In this document: piece by piece, positions 17,191 to 26,275 of the stretch
How positions within the stretch are numbered: position 1 is the first letter of the stretch
How the letters are laid out: each line of letters opens with the position of its first letter
Position numbers and translations under genes: made by a program
Assembly (NCBI RefSeq): GCF_000378445.1
Contig: NZ_KB899723.1
Location: 1-59,239 of the forward strand
DNA from: Deinococcus aquatilis DSM 23025
Lineage (GTDB): Bacteria; Deinococcota; Deinococci; Deinococcales; Deinococcaceae
DNA: 59,239 nucleotides
Direction: 5' to 3'
Notes under the pieces: generated by a model
Told to the model about the DNA's origin: nothing
What the model saw: only the letters and a program-made list of their open reading frames with translations
The model's database searches: none

Positions 17191-17221
17191 TTGACGTGTC
17201 GTGCCCGACCTGCAATAATAC
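17191..17221 (+). promoter_or_regulatory. Promoter TTGACG-19-TAATAC
   Basis: TTGACG at 17191-17196 and TAATAC at 17216-17221 are 19 bp apart, slightly long but with good boxes. Transcription would begin near 17228, giving a leader of ~55 nt before the HEPN-type gene. Confidence 0.5.
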
Positions 17222-17250
17222 AACTCCAATAGCCGCAGCTTGTCTGCATC

Positions 17251-17280
17251 CCAGGGTGAAATATCCCTGGTCTATTTTTT
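17251..17280 (+). terminator. Terminator-like hairpin in the HEPN gene leader
   Basis: CCAGGG (17251-17256) and CCCTGG (17265-17270) form a 6 bp GC-rich stem with an 8 nt loop, followed by TCTATTTTTTT. The start codon comes 3 nt after the T-run. Lying between promoter and gene, it should cut off most transcripts, keeping expression low or conditional. Alternatively it is the leftover end of a lost upstream transcript. Confidence 0.55.
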
Positions 17281-17283
17281 TAT

Positions 17284-18156
17284 ATGCCGAATGCTGAACA
17301 CCGCCGACAACTTGCGCTGATTCTTACCAGATTGGGGATTAAGCCAATAGACGCACAGGCGTCACAGATCGCTCAATTCCTTCGATATTCCCACCACGAA
17401 CGGCTCCTGACCACTGTTGAATACTTGCATCAGCGACGTGAGCGGGCGTTGGAGTTTCAAAAGGATGCCAAGGAATTGACGGAAGTTCAGCAAGCGCTGC
17501 TTGACCCAGAGCGTATTTGGAAGATCGCCATTAGCGATTACAACACCCAAATGCGCAACTATGCCTTTCTATACCTTGCATTCAACATTCTGGAAGACAG
17601 CTTGCGGCGTGCCGTCGATTTACATTACAGCCAAAAATATGGCGACACGTGGTACACGAATTCAGCTTATTACCCTGCAAAACTAGTGCCAACTGGTTCC
17701 AACCCAGACCCTCGGAAAGTACAGAAGCTAGCAGGTTTAATGGGAGCAGTGACTGGGCATACGTGTATGGCTGATCTGAGCTTGGGCGACCTCTTGCAGT
17801 TCGTTCATCCTCATGACGCATGGCACACGCATCAGGTGAAGGACTTGTTTGCTGCCCGCCCGGGTCCAGAAGACCGCGCCATAACACTGCCGGCACTAAG
17901 TCAGTGCGATGCTTACGAGAAGCTGACCATTCTTCAGTGGCGACGCAATGCCGTATATCACCACAATAATCTTCAGGAGGTATACACCATTCCTGCTCGG
18001 GGAAGTTGTCGTCCCAGACGGCGCAGGGATGGGAAATTTGCGAACACGCGGGATCGAATCTACGAGGTCATGCGCTATCTAGGGTTGCGCCCTCATTTGG
18101 TCATGACCAGAATCACAGGCCAGTCCGACACCTTGCCTGAACCGAAAAGCACCTGA
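17284..18156 (+). CDS. HEPN-type (Abi-like) protein
   Basis: The 290-residue protein is mostly helical. 'QWRRNAVYHHNN' carries the HEPN ribonuclease signature R-x4-6-H as Arg221-Asn222-x3-His226, with Asn directly after the Arg as usual. The preceding 'YAFLYLAFNILEDSLRRAV' helix (~93-111) fits the first HEPN helices of Abi-type or Swt1-type proteins. Such proteins cut RNA when triggered by phage or an antitoxin. No antitoxin partner adjoins: parB is upstream and an IS630 follows. No Shine-Dalgarno precedes the ATG; a terminator-like hairpin does. The assignment rests on motif and fold pattern, so the target is unknown. Confidence 0.6.
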   Translation: MPNAEHRRQLALILTRLGIKPIDAQASQIAQFLRYSHHERLLTTVEYLHQRRERALEFQKDAKELTEVQQALLDPERIWKIAISDYNTQMRNYAFLYLAFNILEDSLRRAVDLHYSQKYGDTWYTNSAYYPAKLVPTGSNPDPRKVQKLAGLMGAVTGHTCMADLSLGDLLQFVHPHDAWHTHQVKDLFAARPGPEDRAITLPALSQCDAYEKLTILQWRRNAVYHHNNLQEVYTIPARGSCRPRRRRDGKFANTRDRIYEVMRYLGLRPHLVMTRITGQSDTLPEPKST

Positions 18157-18414
18157 TCCTCTGCGGGCTTGGCGAGTCATCAACTCTGCGTTTGATTTCA
18201 AGGAAGCACGAGACGACCCTCCTGAAGCACCAAGCCGCAGGCCGCAGAAAGTTCGTCTTCGCCAACGTCGAGCCCAAGGATTGGCAGAACACCACCAGTG
18301 AGGATGGATGGTCACACCCGGTCTCGCTCTGCGAAATTTGATGCGAAGGCTCGTTAGGCTTCGAAAGAGTGTTGCGCCTGATCTTGAGGGTCTCGGGCCG
18401 GCCATGATTTATTA
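18157..18414. other. Spacer between HEPN gene and IS630
   Basis: I see no gene, repeat or RNA here. A minus-strand frame of 108 codons (18079-18405) overlaps the HEPN gene and has no recognisable content. Confidence 0.4.
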
Positions 18415-19466
18415 TTGATACCGGCTCAAATCGGAGTTGCCGCCATGAGCCGTTGTGGCAGGCTGATGTACCGCACCCGCTGCCAACCCGAACGGAGCCG
18501 CGCATTGAGTTCTTTGGTCGTCCTGGCACAGAAATTGCCCAGAACATTGCGCTTGACGTACGCCCAGACCTTCTCTATAGGATTCAATTCTGGAGAGTAA
18601 GGTGGCAAATAAATCAGGGTCAGACGTTCTACGGTCTCTACGAAAGCCGATACGGCTTTCGCTCGGTGAATAGCGGCATTGTCCAGCACGACGACGACCT
18701 CACCGGGAACTTGCTTTAAGACATGGTGCAAAAATGCCACCACCTGGTCCGTCTTGATGGCTCCTGGCTGAGTGTGCTGCAGGAATTGGCCCCGAGAGGT
18801 GATCGCACCAATGGTCGGCAGTTTCTGCCAACTGGCCGGAAGACGCACGATGGGCGTCTTTCCCTTCGGGGCCCACGTTCGGCGCACCACACCCTTCAGA
18901 CTGAAACCCACCTCATCCAGATACACCAGGGTCGCGCCGAGCGCGACCTTTTTTTTCGACCTCCAGGCGCGTGGTCTGCACCCAGGTTCGCACTGCTGTC
19001 TCGTTCTGCTCCAGCGCGCCTTTGTTGGGTCGTTGAGGTGAAAACCCCTGTTGGTGGAGCAGCTTTCGAACATGATCGGGGTGGTACCACACGCCCAACC
19101 GACGACCGATGACCTCACACACCCGAGGCGTCGTCCAGGTGTCATCCGGAAACCCAAACGCGCGAGCCCCCTCCTGCAGGAGGGGGGCGATCTGGTGCCG
19201 CTGTTCCGGGGTCAAGCGGCCTGGCCGACCGGGCGTGACGGTGGCTTCCAGACCGCCCTGACGCTTGAGGCGCTCCTTCCAGGTGTAGATGGTGTGGATG
19301 GAGACACCAAATTGATTCGCAATCTGCTGATTGGTCTGACCACCGGCTTGGATGACGGGCATGGCGGCGAGTCGTCGTTCTTCCAGGTGAGCGCGGGTGT
19401 ACTTGGAGGGTTGCCAAGGGACCATACTTCACCCAAGATAGCAACCCATATTTACACCGTTATCAA
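18415..19466 (-). mobile_element. IS630-family insertion sequence
   Basis: The 1052 bp element is bounded by TA dinucleotides (18413-18414 and 19467-19468), as expected for IS630/mariner elements. The ends are imperfect inverted repeats: TTGATACCGGCTCAAAT at the left and TTGATAACGGTGTAAAT on the complement of the right. It lies between the HEPN gene and the end of the NurA gene and disrupts neither. Confidence 0.8.
18426..19425 (-). CDS. IS630 transposase, two frames joined by -1 frameshift
   Basis: The first frame (from 19425) carries an HTH_29/HTH_32-type DNA-binding region (TNQQIANQFGVSIHTIYTWKERL). It runs out 'LEVEKKGRARRD'. The second frame continues 'SKKKVALGATLVYLDEVGFSLKG' (first Asp), 'VVVLDNAAIHRAK' (second Asp) and 'YSPELNPIEKVWAYVKRN' (Glu), the usual DDE order. 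The frames meet at a run of eight A on the coding strand (plus-strand T at 18949-18956) ending AAAAAAG, a classic -1 slippery site. Programmed frameshifting is more likely than a mutation because the other IS630 in this window has the same arrangement. Confidence 0.85.
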
Positions 19467-19618
19467 TAGACGACCTTTGGATGTCGAACTTGCCAGCAGG
19501 CTGACTGGCCCGAGTGGGAGTGCCGAGCTCATTGTCACAAACTCAGCTCAACACATAAACTTGCCGCAAACACGGCGGGCAGCAGGCCAGCCAGCCGCCC
19601 CGATCTCCTTATGTTGTC

Positions 19619-21049
19619 TTAGCTTTTACCTAAAGCCATCTTGGAAAAAATGTCGAGCACCTTCCCACCAGGGGTCAGGCTGATGGAGGCATGTCGGTGA
19701 GCGAGAACAACGGGGATCATGGAGTTCTGGTATAGATCAGACTCAAAAGTGGTCAACACTTTCAGAGCGCGTCCCATGCTCATGTACTTCTCAATATTCA
19801 TCTTTTCCTGTTGAAAAGATGTTTCATTGGTTTTGTCAGGCAGGGGGTAGGCTAAGCACATCGGGAACAGCCGACCTTCGTTCGTTTTAACGAGGAAATC
19901 CTGACCGTAGTAGGTTTCCTGGCCGAAGTTGGCCTTGCGCCCACGTTTGGAAACGTCAATGAAACCGTAGCGGTAATCGTCGCTGATGGGAAAGATGGTG
20001 CCGTCCGGGAGAAGATTCTTGATCAAGTTGGCATGGTCGGCGATGGCACCTGTCTTGCTCAATCCCATGATAACTGGGACGTCATGGCCGTCGCTGATCT
20101 GACCTTTGTTGATGTCATGTAGCAATCGCATAATGCCTGTGTGGAGAGGAGCAGGGTTTCCGAAGACAGCGAGTGGGCCATCCACGATGACGCAGGTGTC
20201 TCCAAGGAGCTTTTTGTTGAGCTTCCGAAGATGCATCACGTAGTGTAGGGCCAGAAGATGTTCGGTAATCAGCATGAGTCGCCCAAGGCTGGAGACGTTT
20301 GAGCCACTTTCAAGAAAGTCTTCGTGTACTCGCAGGATGTCGGTGGTGTACACGTTACTTCCACACACGGGGCATGTTGCTATTCCGGTGCCATGAGGTA
20401 CGCGAATGTCTACCTTGTCTCGAGTCTTGGTTCCTTCTCCGTCCTCTAACTTTTGATTGCTGCTGCACTCGCGGTTTGGGCACACCTTAAACAGGAGATG
20501 GTTGTCTTTGACTCTCGAAGGGCTCATGTGATTCGCCACTTCAAAGAGGGTGTCGTAAAGGGTGTTGTCCCCCAGCTTTGTGTTGGCGCTCCGGTAGTAG
20601 GCCATGAGTCTTTGCCTGAAGCCATCACTGACACTTTCTGCACCCTTGACGATGACGTAAGCGCCTGGAAGACCCATGCTGATGGCTTCCGTATTCTCCT
20701 GCAATCTAGCGACGGCCATCGGGTCTACAGCGCGAGTCGTTCTTTCCTTGAGCTTGCCGTACTGGTCAGTCTGCAAGATGACCATGCTGATCTTGACGTA
20801 GCCGATGCGGCGGCTGGGGAACTTGGGGTCAAGACTGGACTCATAGGTTGAGCCATCGATGGCGATGATGATCTTGGGAAGTTCACCCTTAAAATCGTCA
20901 ATCTTTGGCTGCGTGTCGAGCGTTTCCTTGATCTCTTCCTGTGTGGGTCGAGGAACATCCTCGCACTCCGCCATGAACTCGATAATTTCCGGGTTTCGGA
21001 GCAGATCGTCATGGGAGGTTTTGGCTCCACCTTGCCCGTCGTAAGGCAT
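19619..21049 (-). CDS. NurA-type nuclease with zinc-finger insertion
   Basis: The 476-residue protein has the NurA metal-binding start 'IIIAIDGSTYES' (Asp65) and a later 'CVIVDGPLAVFG' (Asp290), both on hydrophobic strands as in the RNase H-like NurA fold. Between them, Cys190-x4-Cys195 and Cys226-x2-Cys229 form a probable zinc finger not typical of archaeal NurA. NurA degrades 5' DNA ends together with the HerA translocase. Its ATG overlaps the HerA stop by one base (TGATG), so they are coupled. It is the last gene of a methylase-HerA-NurA operon. Confidence 0.75.
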   Translation of the reverse strand: MPYDGQGGAKTSHDDLLRNPEIIEFMAECEDVPRPTQEEIKETLDTQPKIDDFKGELPKIIIAIDGSTYESSLDPKFPSRRIGYVKISMVILQTDQYGKLKERTTRAVDPMAVARLQENTEAISMGLPGAYVIVKGAESVSDGFRQRLMAYYRSANTKLGDNTLYDTLFEVANHMSPSRVKDNHLLFKVCPNRECSSNQKLEDGEGTKTRDKVDIRVPHGTGIATCPVCGSNVYTTDILRVHEDFLESGSNVSSLGRLMLITEHLLALHYVMHLRKLNKKLLGDTCVIVDGPLAVFGNPAPLHTGIMRLLHDINKGQISDGHDVPVIMGLSKTGAIADHANLIKNLLPDGTIFPISDDYRYGFIDVSKRGRKANFGQETYYGQDFLVKTNEGRLFPMCLAYPLPDKTNETSFQQEKMNIEKYMSMGRALKVLTTFESDLYQNSMIPVVLAHRHASISLTPGGKVLDIFSKMALGKS

Positions 21050-23250
21050 CAGTCCTCCTCACCTTCTTCTGGCTCAGGTGCCCATTCTTCCTCAACGATT
21101 TCAGGAACCTCAGGAACAGACGTGAACCCTGGAAAGCGTCCAAGAGTAGCAAAGTGTTTCTTCAGTGCCTCAGGGCTAAACCGTTCGATCTGTACGGGCA
21201 CGACGAAAGGCGTAGAGAGCGTCTTCATTCGGGCAAAACCCACATCTTGAGCCTTTTTGATGGAAGGCGTGAAGTCCTTGAAGTCGTAATATTTGGCGAT
21301 GGTACGCAGCTCGTCATCATTATTGAGGTGAGTAACGAACATGTTTTCCGTGTTCGCTAGGACGTTGCTGCTAATCGCGGAAGGTTCCTGCGTGGCATAG
21401 ACCAGTGCGATGCCTGCTTTCGCGCCTTCCTTGGCAATACGCGGCCAGGTGTCGTTGGGTTCAGCATCCTTACTGATGAGGTTATGAGCTTCTTCGATAT
21501 ACATCACGATGCGAGGAGGCTGGGCCGGATTCTCGTTGAAGAGACGTTGGCATTCAGTGAAAACGTACTGGGCGATCTGGTTGGCGCGGTCAATTCTCAC
21601 CGAAGGAATTCCAACAGACAGGTCAACAATGACGATCCGCCCTTCGCGCAGGTGCGCGAAGATGTCAGCGGCAATGTTGTCGCTGCCGTTTGGAGCGTGG
21701 TAGTCGCGGGCGATAGCGTTGATCGTTCCTGTAGCACGGATGCGTCTGCCATCTGTGTTCTTACCCGCGATAAGGTTCAACATGGCGATGTCGTGGGGTT
21801 CCAGCCATGGTTTATTTTTCGTACTGCTCTCAATACCGACGCCCGCACCGCTGCTGAGCGCAATATTCGCTTCCCTAACATAGCTGAATAACTCGCGTGC
21901 TTTCCGCAAAGTGATACCACTCTCAGGGATTCCGAAAACCGAGCGCATCCTTCCTGCTCTTGCCGCCTGAGAGCTATGGCTTTCCCCAGCCTCCTGTTCC
22001 TTCTCCTGTAGAGTTTCCGAGTGTTGGTAAACTTGAGAAAGTACCTTTTCGCCCATCGGGAACATGACAATGTCGTCAATCTTGCTGGGCTGAAGGTTGG
22101 AGGCGTAGAGCAGGGCTTTATAGATGGCTACAGACTTCTGGTAGCGATTCGTTTTGCTGACATCCTTTGAATTGGGTTCCTCAAGTGTCATGCCGAAAAA
22201 GCTGTGGAGGTCTTGACTCAGGTTCCCTTGCTGCTGCAAACCATCCTGAATAGTCTGTAGGCCGTTAATCAGTGAACGGTAGAAGTTGTCACGCAGATCG
22301 TAAAAACCTTTCGTTACCCGCCCCCGGTAACGTACGGTATTATCGCTAAACACCTCAGCGATAGAAGAGCTGTCATCCTGACCGTTGGCATTGGCGTACT
22401 CGCCGTTTGGATCGAAGATGAGTTGTCCGATTTTCATATGGTTCCTGATGCCAGACTCGAACACAGCGGCCACCATTGTTTTCACAGTATTGGACTTCCC
22501 AGTACGGGTCATGCCAAATACGCCGGTTCGTCTTGAGAGAAAGTCTAGTGGGTGAATCAAGACTTCCGCCGTATTGTATTTGTGCTGTACCTGCAATCTG
22601 CGTGTGGAACTGTAACGGACATGGCCTACCCGGATCGGGTGAGGTTGACCGTGAAAACCGCTCTTTGCAGCGTCAGCGAGCGCCTTCTCTTGACGGTCAT
22701 GGGAGACGAAATTGACGATCTCCTGGAGCACTTCTGTAGTGGGTTTGTACACACGCAATTGGGAAACAGACTGGAAGTCCTCGATATCAGAGCCGAGTTC
22801 AAGATGTGCACGGTGATCAACATAGAATGTTCCAAGAACGTTGCACTTCAGGCCGCTGAACTGCAATTGGCTCTGCGTGATATCCTCTAAACCGTCACGA
22901 ATGTCGAGACGTTGAGCCTGAACATGGCCTTGGTGGTGCTCGACCATTGAACTGAGTTTCGCGTCGTCCTGTGGGAGCGCAGCGCTGTCCGTAACGCGAA
23001 GAAGCAATACTTCCTTGTCGACGTCTCGGGCCTCGTCGTATTTGGCGGGGTCAAACGACGCAGCGAGCAAAAAGCTGTTCATAGGGACGCCACCGATCTT
23101 TTCGCGGAAGTAGTCGTTGGTCAGGACGGTGAACTCGTCGTACCCGGTACGAACAACGAAGCCCACAAGGTTCTCGCTGGGATTCTGAATCATCTTTGCA
23201 ATGGGATCTTGACTGGCAAAAACGCTGCTGCTCTTACTCAGACCTGCCAT
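21049..23250 (-). CDS. herA: HerA-type DNA-translocating ATPase
   Basis: The 733-residue protein is a HerA/FtsK-superfamily ATPase (DUF87 type). Residues ~1-220 form a beta-rich HerA-barrel-like start. Walker A is 'GMTRTGKS' (246-253), Walker B 'IVMYIEEAH' with Glu586-Glu587, and 'YATQEPS' (~619-624) supplies the sensor Gln. HerA hexamers pump double-stranded DNA into NurA for end degradation. GGAG precedes the ATG. The gene begins 21 bp after the methylase and overlaps the NurA gene. Chromosomal HerA-NurA serves repair in archaea and Deinococcus; linkage to a methylase on a plasmid suggests a defence role instead. Confidence 0.85.
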   Translation of the reverse strand: MAGLSKSSSVFASQDPIAKMIQNPSENLVGFVVRTGYDEFTVLTNDYFREKIGGVPMNSFLLAASFDPAKYDEARDVDKEVLLLRVTDSAALPQDDAKLSSMVEHHQGHVQAQRLDIRDGLEDITQSQLQFSGLKCNVLGTFYVDHRAHLELGSDIEDFQSVSQLRVYKPTTEVLQEIVNFVSHDRQEKALADAAKSGFHGQPHPIRVGHVRYSSTRRLQVQHKYNTAEVLIHPLDFLSRRTGVFGMTRTGKSNTVKTMVAAVFESGIRNHMKIGQLIFDPNGEYANANGQDDSSSIAEVFSDNTVRYRGRVTKGFYDLRDNFYRSLINGLQTIQDGLQQQGNLSQDLHSFFGMTLEEPNSKDVSKTNRYQKSVAIYKALLYASNLQPSKIDDIVMFPMGEKVLSQVYQHSETLQEKEQEAGESHSSQAARAGRMRSVFGIPESGITLRKARELFSYVREANIALSSGAGVGIESSTKNKPWLEPHDIAMLNLIAGKNTDGRRIRATGTINAIARDYHAPNGSDNIAADIFAHLREGRIVIVDLSVGIPSVRIDRANQIAQYVFTECQRLFNENPAQPPRIVMYIEEAHNLISKDAEPNDTWPRIAKEGAKAGIALVYATQEPSAISSNVLANTENMFVTHLNNDDELRTIAKYYDFKDFTPSIKKAQDVGFARMKTLSTPFVVPVQIERFSPEALKKHFATLGRFPGFTSVPEVPEIVEEEWAPEPEEGEED

Positions 23251-23271
23251 AGTGCTGCTCCTTTACATGCC

Positions 23272-24324
23272 TTACTTCGTGGAAGTGGCATGACCTTTTT
23301 GCTTTAGTGTGGCGATGATGTCAGAAACGACAATCTCGTTCCCCGCAGCTCGATTTTTCTCAGTGAATCCGGCGGAATACATTAGGCTGACTTCGCTGTA
23401 ACCAAGATGATCCCCATACAATCTTTTTGCATCGGGTACATTATCATAAGACAGTATCCAGTGACCACGTAAGCGCTTCAAATTTTCTTTAAAACGTGCA
23501 TGATCTCTTGCTAGGAAGATGTGTCTGTATAGTTGGTCTGCTTTCTCGAAAAAGGGTGGGTCAAAGTACCAAAGCAGGCTTTCCGGGGTTTCACGTGACA
23601 ATTTCAACTTATTAATATCGCTGATGGTTTTGTCATAGCTCTGATGCCGCACGAAGCGCACCCTGTCGCGTAGCTCACTGAGTTCACTAATACGCCTACT
23701 CAGCGCTTCATGGTTGAAGCGGCAGTCGACCTTGTACTTGCTAGTCTGATGGTGTCCACCAATGGGGCCCACCTTCCTGTGCAGAATGCCGGAGAAACTG
23801 GTGCGGTTCAGGAACAGGCAGGCGTAGGCGCGGTCAAGATTGTTCTCAAAGGCGTTGGCGTGCTGAAGGTTTTTGATTCGATACCACTCCTCCAAGGTTA
23901 CTTGTGCGTTCTGAACACGCTCAGCCAACTCAGTGGCGTCATCCGAAAACACAGTTGCCCAGAAAGCAGCGATAAGTTCATCTTTGTCTGCGAGAGCAAT
24001 CTCCTGTGCGACGCCATTTTCAAGCATGGCGATGGATACAGCAGCCCCTCCGGCGAATGGCTCAACCAGCAACTTGATTTCATCACCTGATTGCTTGACC
24101 AACTCAGCAACAGTAGCGGCAAGGCGACGCTTTCCACCAGGGTAGCGCAGTGGCAGAAAATCACTGCGGTTGACGATGGCCCGAAGTTCTTTACTCATGC
24201 TGGGGCGATTCAAGCTTGGATCCATTTGCTGGGAGCATGAGACTACGGCGCTCAAAGTGATGGGTTTCAGCGGTTTTTTTCTCAGCGCCTCGGTTTCGGT
24301 AGAGGCGACAGGTAGAAAAGTCAA
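23272..24324 (-). CDS. D12-class DNA adenine-N6 methyltransferase
   Basis: The 350-residue protein has the Dam/D12 arrangement. 'LPLRYPGGKRRL' (57-68) and 'VEPFAGGAAVS' (87-97) form the AdoMet-binding motifs X and I. 'YFDPPFFEKA' (253-262) is catalytic motif IV, DPPF instead of the commoner DPPY. It should methylate adenine, probably in a short palindrome such as GATC, though the target is unproven. The start is TTG with AGGAG 6 nt upstream. As the first gene of the operon it would mark self DNA, with HerA-NurA acting on unmarked DNA. Confidence 0.85.
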   Translation of the reverse strand: MTFLPVASTETEALRKKPLKPITLSAVVSCSQQMDPSLNRPSMSKELRAIVNRSDFLPLRYPGGKRRLAATVAELVKQSGDEIKLLVEPFAGGAAVSIAMLENGVAQEIALADKDELIAAFWATVFSDDATELAERVQNAQVTLEEWYRIKNLQHANAFENNLDRAYACLFLNRTSFSGILHRKVGPIGGHHQTSKYKVDCRFNHEALSRRISELSELRDRVRFVRHQSYDKTISDINKLKLSRETPESLLWYFDPPFFEKADQLYRHIFLARDHARFKENLKRLRGHWILSYDNVPDAKRLYGDHLGYSEVSLMYSAGFTEKNRAAGNEIVVSDIIATLKQKGHATSTK

Positions 24325-24479
24325 GTTGTCTCCTGATAACGCTCTTGATCGAAATGAAAATAGCTTTTGTTGTTCATGTTTCTATTCTATGTTTGTAACA
24401 CGTTGTTGGGGTAAGGTGACGCGGTTCTGACGACTCAACGCCAGTAGACTGTTAAGCTATCAGGAATCGGAAACCGCAC

Positions 24480-25200
24480 TGCCACTGTTATCCCCTGAGT
24501 GTGATCTGATATACCCTGTGGCTGTAGCACCGGTCTGCTGAAAGTCGATGGGACGTACAGGAAATGCTGCACGAGCGCGGCCTTCGGGTCAGCGTGAAAC
24601 ACTCAGGCAGCGCAACATTAAGTGCGCTTTCCTCCTCACCGAGGAACTGCGCCAGCGGGAACCCCAACGGGGTTCCCGCTGGCATCTGGACGAAATGCAC
24701 ATTCAGGTCGATGGGGTCAATTATTGGCTGTGGCAGGCCATTAATGAGGGTGGAGCTGTGCTCGACATTCTCCTCCAGTAACACCGCGATACCAAAGCGA
24801 CTATCACCTTCTTCAGGAAGATCTTAAGGAAATTTGCTGTTCCATAGGTGATCCGCACTGACAAGTTGTGGAGCACGTCAAGGTGATTTCCGCAGCGCGC
24901 GGCACCAATCTGATCGAGCAGTCGCATTGACCAAACCGATGAAAGGAACGCGCTCAACGCGGGCTTAAGCGACGCATGAACCGGATTGAAGACCACGAAG
25001 TGCAGATGCCGTGTCTGCATCTTCTGCAAGTCAGCCTGGTCAACGTCAATACGTTGATGATGCAGCAGGTACTGGCAGGCCCTGAATGGCACGGGCAGCT
25101 CACGCTCGCAGCTTGCGGGCACTGACCCTACCGAAATGGCAACACATCAACCCGTACGGCACGTTTACGCTGAACATGGCATAACACTTGCCCATTGAGA
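24480..25200 (+). pseudogene. Decayed IS6-family transposase
   Basis: Scattered frames match an IS6-type transposase in order: a 'SYRDV-EMLHERGLRVS' region near 24560 (partly out of frame), 'LTEELRQREPQRGSRWHLDEMHIQVDGVNYWLWQAINEGGAVLDILLQ' at 24630-24781 (first DDE Asp in WHLDE), then 'DTKATITFFRKIL' and a frame-shifted tail to ~25120. Several shifts and stops show it is dead. It lies upstream of the methylase-HerA-NurA operon promoter side. Confidence 0.65.
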
Positions 25201-25468
25201 CGCCGATACCCTTATAGAGTACCCATTGCAGATGGCGGAAAACGGGGGCTTCGCTAGGTCACACCCTCTTTCAGATGGCGGTTCTCTTCCGGTTTGAGAA
25301 CCTATCTTGGATGCCTGAACACTGACGTGGAACCTTCACCTGCTCGGATGACGCACCTACTTCGCCATGGAAGTGAGCCGCTACCGGGGCCGATCCTCGG
25401 TGGCCATTGACCTGCTGCAGAGCCAGTCACAAGGAGACCACTCGCTGCTCAGGGAGTGGAACGGGCCT
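25201..25468. other. Spacer, nothing recognised
   Basis: No gene or repeat is evident. It lies between IS6 debris and the small gene beside the origin and may contain the lost end of the IS6 element. Confidence 0.35.
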
Positions 25469-25891
25469 TCAGTGGCAGCAACAGCCTTCCCGCTGGTCCA
25501 GCACCCGCAGCGCATAGGCCACGGCGGAGAGCAGTGTTGCGGTTGTCGTGCCCCCGTCCAAGCCCAGATACGCCACCGACTGCAACGCGTGGTAGGCCGC
25601 AGGCAGCGGCTCATCCCGCCCTGAGATCAAACGTTCATACCAGCCTTGGCCAAGCGCCGGCAAATCCAGGAACTGTTCCCCCGCCAGTGCTGCAATCTCT
25701 CCCGCATGCCGGTCCAGTTCCGCCGCGAATGCCAAGAGGATCTCCCGGGTCGGCTGGGTGTGATGTAAGGCTGGCGCAAATTCGACGGCTGCCAGCACTT
25801 GTAGGGTCGTCGCGACACAGGTCTCAAACGCCTGCTGATTCCGCAGTTGCGCGTGCGGAGGCTGAGGCAGAGCGGTCATCCCCTTCAGCAT
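25469..25891 (-). CDS. Hypothetical protein beside the replication origin
   Basis: The 140-residue product is helical and unrecognised: 'TREILLAFAAELDRHAGEIAALAGEQFLDLPALGQGWYERLISG' and 'AYHALQSVAYLGLDGGTTTATLLSAVAYALRVL', ending in Cys-Cys-Cys-His. It is divergent from repA, with the iterons between them, so it may be a copy-number or replication accessory. Met at 25879 is an alternative start; neither has a well-spaced Shine-Dalgarno. Confidence 0.5.
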   Translation of the reverse strand: MLKGMTALPQPPHAQLRNQQAFETCVATTLQVLAAVEFAPALHHTQPTREILLAFAAELDRHAGEIAALAGEQFLDLPALGQGWYERLISGRDEPLPAAYHALQSVAYLGLDGGTTTATLLSAVAYALRVLDQREGCCCH

Positions 25892-25968
25892 GGTACGGCA
25901 CTGAAAGAGGTCAATAGGAGAAGAACATCACGCCTCCATAGGCCATATTCCTCTCAACTGCGCTTTCC

Positions 25969-26078
25969 CAATCCCTCAGTTCTATCTCGCCAATCCCTCA
26001 GTTCTATCTCGCCAATCCCTCAGTTCTATCTCGCCAATCCCTCAGTTCTATCTCGCCAATCCCTCAGAAGTATCGCTC
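25969..26078 (+). repeat. Iteron cluster 1: 22 bp direct repeats
   Basis: The unit CAATCCCTCAGTTCTATCTCGC occurs four times exactly in tandem (25969-25990, 25991-26012, 26013-26034, 26035-26056), followed by a degenerate fifth (26057-26078). The absence of spacers and a period of 22 bp (two helical turns) are typical of Rep-binding iterons and rule out a CRISPR array. Confidence 0.9.
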
Positions 26079-26101
26079 TAGCCCCCTCAACAACGTCTTT
26101 C

Positions 26102-26220
26102 TCCCTCAGTTTTCCACGATAGAACTGAGGTGAACCAGAGATAGAACTGAGGCAACCAAGAGATAGAACTGAGGTGTTCGTGCGACAGGAGTGAGGTAAA
26201 GGCGAGATAGAACTGAGGCA
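26102..26220 (-). repeat. Iteron cluster 2: same motif, opposite orientation
   Basis: The reverse of the iteron core (GATAGAACTGAGG) occurs at ~26118, 26139, 26162 and 26207. Degenerate copies lie near 26182-26198 and, in forward orientation, at 26102-26117. The two clusters face each other across a ~25-40 bp gap. Inverted iteron arrays near repA commonly serve origin firing on one side and autoregulation or plasmid pairing on the other. Confidence 0.8.
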
Positions 26221-26275
26221 TACTCTGTCCCGCGTTGCGCCCCACACAATGCATACCCCCTGTATTTCCTCTCCT

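Larger units (their letters stand above)
16961..17283. other. 323 bp spacer with promoter and terminator-like hairpin
   Basis: The first ~200 bp show nothing recognisable. From 17191 there is a good promoter, then a short leader with a terminator-like hairpin ending directly before the ATG of the HEPN gene. No frame longer than 62 codons is credible here. Confidence 0.4.

Noticed and set aside
17284..18156. HEPN protein as half of a HEPN-MNT toxin-antitoxin pair
   Set aside because: No MNT nucleotidyltransferase adjoins; the nucleotidyltransferase at 7437-8507 is 9 kb away on the other strand and of a different family.
25969..26078. Tandem 22 bp repeats resembling a CRISPR array
   Set aside because: No spacers, period of 22 bp, directly upstream of repA with inverted copies; these are iterons.
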